This document shows positions 29,792-33,695 of a stretch of 33,695 nucleotides of DNA, in pieces. Location: contig NZ_LT964681.1 of the NCBI RefSeq assembly GCF_900240215.1, positions 584,923-618,617 on the forward strand, written 5' to 3'. Position numbers and translations under genes: made by a program. Position 1 is the stretch's first letter. Each line of letters starts with the position of its first letter. Below the pieces are notes generated by a model. That model saw nothing but the letters and a program-made list of their open reading frames with translations. It made no database searches and was not told the origin of the DNA. Origin of the DNA: Raoultibacter timonensis. Lineage in GTDB: Bacteria; Actinomycetota; Coriobacteriia; Coriobacteriales; Eggerthellaceae.

Positions 29792-31195
29792 CTACACTTC
29801 GAGGTTCTTGAAAGCTTCGGGGACTTCCTTGTACCCCTTCGACTTCACCGCGCCGATAATGAGGCCTATCACCAACCAGCTGATGCCGACGGCGTAGGTC
29901 TGCAGATCGAACCCGGTAAATACGTAGAGGAGGATGCCTATGCCGAGCCAGGGGCAAATCAAGTATTTGACGACATCGCCGAACGATCCCCGCTTCTTCT
30001 CCCGTACGAAGAAGAACAGGAACACCGCGAAGTTCAGCAAGATGAACGACGACAGCGCTCCGAAGTTCACGAACGCCACGAGCGTTGTCATGTCGAGGAA
30101 GATCGGGAGGATGAGCGATACGCAGCCGAGTGCGATGGACGCGATCCACGGCGTGCGGAACTTCGGATGCACCTTACCGAAGATGCGCGGAATCACGCCG
30201 TCGCGGCCCATGGAGTACAGAAGGCGGGACGATGCGAGCTGCGCGTTCATGATGTTCGCTATACCCACTGCAACGATGTTGACCACCAAGAGCACTTTTT
30301 GGAGCACCGGTCCGCCGGCGAGCAGAGCGGCATCGAAGAAGCCCATCTCGGCATCGACCTGCGATACGTCAGGCTGAATGAGCGCAGCCACATAGGTCTG
30401 GGCAACGAACACGACCACCATGATGCAAAGCGCAATGATGATACCCTTGCCGATGGTCTTCTCGGGCTTCACCGTTTCCTCGGCGAGGGTGCTCATGCCG
30501 TCGAAGCCGAGGAACGACAAACAAGCGATGGACACCGCCGTTGCAATGAAGTGCAGGTCGACTTTACCAGGCTGATATATCGGATCGAGCGTAAGCTCGC
30601 CAGCGCCGCCACCACCAAGCACGAACGTCGTGCCGATAGCGATGAACGCGATGACCGCAAGGATCTCGACGACGAAGATCACCCAGTCGACGCCCTTGGT
30701 CATCGAAATGCCGCGGATGTTCACAAACGTGTTGAACACTACGAACACGACAACCCACAGATACCACGGGCTGCCCGGCACGAGCGCAACGCCCCAGTTG
30801 GCCACCATGACCAGCAAAAGCGATGGCACGAACACGTAGTCGAGCAGGATGAGCCATCCCGCCATAAAGCCCACATGCGGGTTGATGCCGCGCTGCACGT
30901 ACGAGTACACCGAACCGGCGATCGGGAACCGCTTGCTCATGCGCATGTAGCTCATGGCCGTGAAGCTGATGGCCACGAAGCCCACGATGTAAACGAGCGG
31001 CGTCATACCGCCCGAAGCGATCTGGATCTCGCCGTAGATCGATTGCGGCGCGATGATGACCATGAACAGCACACCGTACAAGACGACGTCCTTCAGCCCC
31101 ATGCCGCGGCGAAGTTCCTGTTTGTAGCCAAACTGCTCGATGTTCTCACCGCGAGATGGCGAGGCCTCTTTTGCCGGCGATTGTTTTTCTTCCAT
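29792..31195 (-). CDS. APC-family amino acid / amine permease
   Basis: A 467-residue inner-membrane transporter with about twelve helices and APC-superfamily motifs: LKDVVLYGVLFMVIIAPQSIYG at the first helix (in part), GSVYSYVQRGINPHVGFMAGW, and FDGMSTLAEETVKPEKTIGK in the loop after helix 6. It probably imports an amino acid or related amide/amine by proton symport. It starts 33 bases after the stop of the acetamidase/formamidase gene, so the two form an operon, and the permease likely brings in that enzyme's substrate or exports its product. SD AAGAAG is modest. Confidence 0.88.
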   Translation of the reverse strand: MEEKQSPAKEASPSRGENIEQFGYKQELRRGMGLKDVVLYGVLFMVIIAPQSIYGEIQIASGGMTPLVYIVGFVAISFTAMSYMRMSKRFPIAGSVYSYVQRGINPHVGFMAGWLILLDYVFVPSLLLVMVANWGVALVPGSPWYLWVVVFVVFNTFVNIRGISMTKGVDWVIFVVEILAVIAFIAIGTTFVLGGGGAGELTLDPIYQPGKVDLHFIATAVSIACLSFLGFDGMSTLAEETVKPEKTIGKGIIIALCIMVVVFVAQTYVAALIQPDVSQVDAEMGFFDAALLAGGPVLQKVLLVVNIVAVGIANIMNAQLASSRLLYSMGRDGVIPRIFGKVHPKFRTPWIASIALGCVSLILPIFLDMTTLVAFVNFGALSSFILLNFAVFLFFFVREKKRGSFGDVVKYLICPWLGIGILLYVFTGFDLQTYAVGISWLVIGLIIGAVKSKGYKEVPEAFKNLEV

Positions 31196-31228
31196 AATTG
31201 ATTCTTCTTTCGTTGATCGGGGCGGTCT

Positions 31229-32131
31229 TTACGGCTGCGGGATCAGCGGTGGGAACTGGGGCAGCTTCGGCGTGCCGATGCGCAGACTCAGCTGCACTTC
31301 GCACGGTTTGCACCCCTGGTTGATCTCCACATCGCTCTGCACCGACATGTACATGTACGCCTCGACGGCATCCCAACCCGTGACGCCCATCAAAAGCCGC
31401 TGCAGTTCCTTGCTCGCATTGACGAGCGCTTCGTTGTACTCCTGGGCACAAGCGTTCACATACCACTTCTCGTGCGTTTCGAGCACGGGCCAATTGAGCT
31501 CGAAGCCCTTGACGAGCGACACCTTGACGGTGATCTCCGCCGGAATCTCGATGCCCGTACCGCACAGCTCTGCATCGCCCATCGCAGCATGCACGTCGCC
31601 CATCTGCAAAAGCGCGCCGGGAACCCGTACGGGAAAATACAGGCGCGCGCCCTTCGTGATACGCTTGTTGTCCATGTTGCCGCCATGACTGCCCACGTAC
31701 CCGTCGATGATATCCTCGCCGTCGGGTGCCGTACCGATAACCCCGATCATCGGATCTATGGGGAATTTCACTCCGTTGAAATCCGCCATACCATCCGAGA
31801 TCCTGATCTTCTTGGTACGGTAGTCCGTCGTTTCGAACAACGGGCCGCAGTGATCGTCAGTTGCAATCGTACCCTCGTCGGCCACCTGGATGTCGTAGAT
31901 GTCCACGACGAGCACGTCACCCGCCTCGGCACCCTCGACGAACACGGGGCCGGCGGCTGGGTTTGCAACATCGTAGCCGTAGTCCAAATCGTTCATGGTT
32001 ACGTCTTCCCCGGTTATCTTGTTGGAGAAGCAATCCATCGTCATGAACTTCAGCACCTCGCCCGGCTGTATCGTCTCGCATGGTTCGTTGTCCTTCGAGA
32101 ACGTGTACACCTGGCTTACGATCGTCTTCAT
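31229..32131 (-). CDS. Acetamidase/formamidase family amidohydrolase
   Basis: A 300-residue FmdA/AmdA-family enzyme: EVLKFMTMDCFSNKIT, NPAAGPVFVEGAEAGDVLVV, DGYVGSHGGNMDNKRI, and LQMGDVHAAMGDAELCGTGIEI, which hold the usual metal-site His/Asp residues. The family hydrolyses formamide, acetamide or short aliphatic amides to ammonia and carboxylate. A strong SD (AAGGAGG) allows either ATG 32131 or the GTG just before it (32134). A TATATA box about 20 bases upstream is a candidate -10. The linked APC permease suggests uptake and breakdown of a small nitrogen compound. Confidence 0.88.
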   Translation of the reverse strand: MKTIVSQVYTFSKDNEPCETIQPGEVLKFMTMDCFSNKITGEDVTMNDLDYGYDVANPAAGPVFVEGAEAGDVLVVDIYDIQVADEGTIATDDHCGPLFETTDYRTKKIRISDGMADFNGVKFPIDPMIGVIGTAPDGEDIIDGYVGSHGGNMDNKRITKGARLYFPVRVPGALLQMGDVHAAMGDAELCGTGIEIPAEITVKVSLVKGFELNWPVLETHEKWYVNACAQEYNEALVNASKELQRLLMGVTGWDAVEAYMYMSVQSDVEINQGCKPCEVQLSLRIGTPKLPQFPPLIPQP

Positions 32132-32239
32132 CACACCTCACCTCCTTGTCTTTATATATGATCGGAACGGTAATGTGACCATACGGCGTCTATTCTACTC
32201 CCATATTGCCCGACCACGACGGAAAATGCCCCATAAGGA

Positions 32240-32270
32240 AATGCCGCCTGCCACAAAGGCAGACGGCATT
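32240..32270 (-). terminator. Hairpin terminator after the flavoprotein gene
   Basis: AATGCCG-C-CTGCC (32240-32252) pairs with GGCAG-A-CGGCATT (32258-32270), loop ACAAA, one mismatch. On the minus strand TTTCCTT follows. It lies 67 bases past the flavoprotein stop and ahead of the formamidase promoter. Confidence 0.65.
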
Positions 32271-32336
32271 CGTCAGGAGGGATATCGGCATCCCGCTTAC
32301 CGGGGGAAGCAGGCGGGACGTTCGGGTACGTACCGC

Positions 32337-33695
32337 TTACTTGCCCGCAGCCGCATTGCGACCGGCAAGACGGCCGAACGACATGGCCATCGAGTGGCTG
32401 GCGCCGGCCACCGTAACGGGGTAGTCCACGAGGAAGCGGCCGCCCATGGTGTTGCCGGCAACGTAGAGACCGGGGACCGGGTTCTTCTCGGCATCGAGCG
32501 CATGCAGATCGGGATCGCAATCGATGCCGCCGATGAGCACGAGCATACCCGAATCCCCGAAGGGAACCGCGTAGAACGGGCCTTCCTCGATGGGGAACAG
32601 GCGGCTTGAAACCTTCGAGAAGTCCTCGTCGTCGCCCTTATGGGCAAGCTCGTTGTAACGATCGACCGTCGCTTTGAGCGCATCGGCAGGAACCTCGATC
32701 TTGCCTGCGAGCTCTTCGATCGAATCAGCCGGAATGATCGAGCCAGCTTCGATTTCGCCCTGGAAGTAGCTGTCGGACGCATAGCCCGCCGCGAAGTGGT
32801 TGATGGCGTGCGCGTACTGCTCCTCTTCCTCCGGCGGAACGTAGTGCGTCACGCCGCCGAAGCACTGGGGCATGTACTGCAGCTGCTCAGGCCACTTGCT
32901 GTCGAAGATCTGGTAGGTCGTGCCATCCTTCTGGCGCTTGATCTGATTCTGAAGCTCCTGAGCTCCCACATCTTCGTTCGCGAAGCGCTGACCGAGCTTG
33001 TTCACCATAAGATACGGATTGATGCCGATGGAGTTGGTGCCGAGGCTGTGAGTCATCGGTGCATACGGGCCGTCTTCCATGACGGCACCAGCCCACATGG
33101 CCATCTTGTGGCCGTCGCCGGTATTGACGGGCTTGCCGTTCTTATCCATCGAGCTGAAGAACACAGCGTACTTGGTAGCCTGCGGCGCATAGTAGGTGAG
33201 CATTTCGGTATCGCTCGAGATGTCGCCCGTGGAGAGCACAACGCCTTTGGCTGCGTTGACGCGGATGATGTTGCCATCCTCATCGGATACGTACACGCCC
33301 ACAACCTTGTCGCCCTCTTTGATGAGCTGCTCGGCTTTCGTGTTGAAGCGAGCTTCGGCGCCAGCGCCTTTAGCCGCCTCGAGCGTTCCGTGCATGGCCC
33401 AGCCATGGTCGGGGAGCAGATGCACCATGCCGGGGAAGCACGGGTAGTTCTCTTCGCGCCAGTTGTAGTTCTCGTTCACCGGGCAGCGCTCGGGGAACAC
33501 GTAGGGCTTCTCGGGATCGGTCGGCGTGTCCGAATCGCTCGTCAGAAGCTCATGCTCGGCGGTACCGATGTACCAATCGAGGTCGGCGCCCGAGTTGCCG
33601 ATCCAGTAGTTCAAAAGCTGAGCGTTCGGACGGTTGCCCATAACCTTCATGAGCTCGTTGACGACCTCCTGCGTCTCAGGCTGCTCGATGCCGAG
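32337..33695 (-). CDS. FAD-dependent fumarate-reductase-like flavoprotein, C-terminal part
   Basis: The last 452 codons of a gene that continues past the right edge. The frame is open from 33695 (LGIEQPETQEVVNEL...). It shows the FAD_binding_2 family: GVVLSTGDISSDTEML closing the FAD domain, a capping domain with GVTHYVPPEEEEQYAHAINH, and the C-terminal FAD loop VPGLYVAGNTMGGRFLVDYP with VAGASHSMAMSFGRLAGRNAA. Relatives (fumarate, urocanate and other enoate reductases) are typically Tat-exported terminal reductases in Eggerthellaceae, often receiving electrons from a cytochrome or NrfH-like partner. The N-terminus is not visible, so export is unproven. The acceptor is unknown. Confidence 0.88.
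   Translation of the reverse strand, partial: LGIEQPETQEVVNELMKVMGNRPNAQLLNYWIGNSGADLDWYIGTAEHELLTSDSDTPTDPEKPYVFPERCPVNENYNWREENYPCFPGMVHLLPDHGWAMHGTLEAAKGAGAEARFNTKAEQLIKEGDKVVGVYVSDEDGNIIRVNAAKGVVLSTGDISSDTEMLTYYAPQATKYAVFFSSMDKNGKPVNTGDGHKMAMWAGAVMEDGPYAPMTHSLGTNSIGINPYLMVNKLGQRFANEDVGAQELQNQIKRQKDGTTYQIFDSKWPEQLQYMPQCFGGVTHYVPPEEEEQYAHAINHFAAGYASDSYFQGEIEAGSIIPADSIEELAGKIEVPADALKATVDRYNELAHKGDDEDFSKVSSRLFPIEEGPFYAVPFGDSGMLVLIGGIDCDPDLHALDAEKNPVPGLYVAGNTMGGRFLVDYPVTVAGASHSMAMSFGRLAGRNAAAGK

Noticed and set aside
29612-31201. 529-codon plus-strand frame opposite the permease
   Set aside because: Its translation is an unbroken His/Asp/Glu/Arg-rich shadow of a clear twelve-helix transporter.

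Overview
The window is GC-rich, with compact gene order, many twin-arginine (Tat) redox proteins, a membrane-anchored LuxR-type regulator, and paired molybdopterin and Fe-S subunits. Together these suggest an anaerobic gut actinobacterium of the Coriobacteriia, most likely Eggerthellaceae (Eggerthella, Gordonibacter, Adlercreutzia or Raoultibacter type). This placement is from gene content and protein style only. I see no rRNA, tRNA, CRISPR array, transposase or recombinase.

Layout. (1) 1-4.4 kb is a damaged region. The start of a P-II gene and the last ~68 codons of an ammonium transporter abut, out of frame, a MalT-like LuxR ATPase that has lost its C-terminal HTH. Divergent from it is a cell-surface protein split by three homopolymer frameshifts. 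(2) 4.5-9.2 kb holds a Tat-exported alkylsulfatase, a repeat-rich gap, and a PAS / degenerate GGDEF / intact EAL phosphodiesterase. (3) 9.2-16.9 kb is the main redox locus. A minus-strand run (Tat ferredoxin, TorD-like chaperone, Mo catalytic subunit, Fe-S subunit, NrfD membrane subunit) is divergent from an aldehyde:ferredoxin oxidoreductase family enzyme, across an intergenic region with two palindromic sites. (4) 17.2-20 kb holds an ADP-ribosylglycohydrolase, an acidic unknown protein and a NifU-like scaffold. (5) 20-23.4 kb holds a membrane LuxR regulator, whose upstream region has a site resembling those before the AOR gene, then an ArfB-like hydrolase and a threonine aldolase-type lyase. 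(6) 23.5-28.2 kb holds a Tat lipoprotein flavin reductase of the old-yellow-enzyme/dienoyl-CoA-reductase type, divergent from a LysR regulator, then a PLP aminotransferase. (7) 28.2-29.4 kb holds a DUF559-like nuclease-fold protein whose 5' end lies in a perfect 23-bp inverted repeat enclosing an 87-bp promoter-like segment, a candidate invertible promoter. (8) 29.8-33.7 kb holds an acetamidase/formamidase with an APC permease, and the 3' part of a fumarate-reductase-like flavoprotein.

How it fits together. The sequence suggests an organism that exports several alternative electron-acceptor reductases, assembles them with dedicated chaperone and Fe-S scaffold proteins, and controls them through one-component LuxR/LysR regulators next to their targets. 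The most notable items are the candidate inverton at 29264-29396, the palindrome shared by the AOR and LuxR upstream regions, the joint AOR/Psr-type locus, and the cluster of homopolymer frameshifts and the chimeric junction in the first 4.4 kb.
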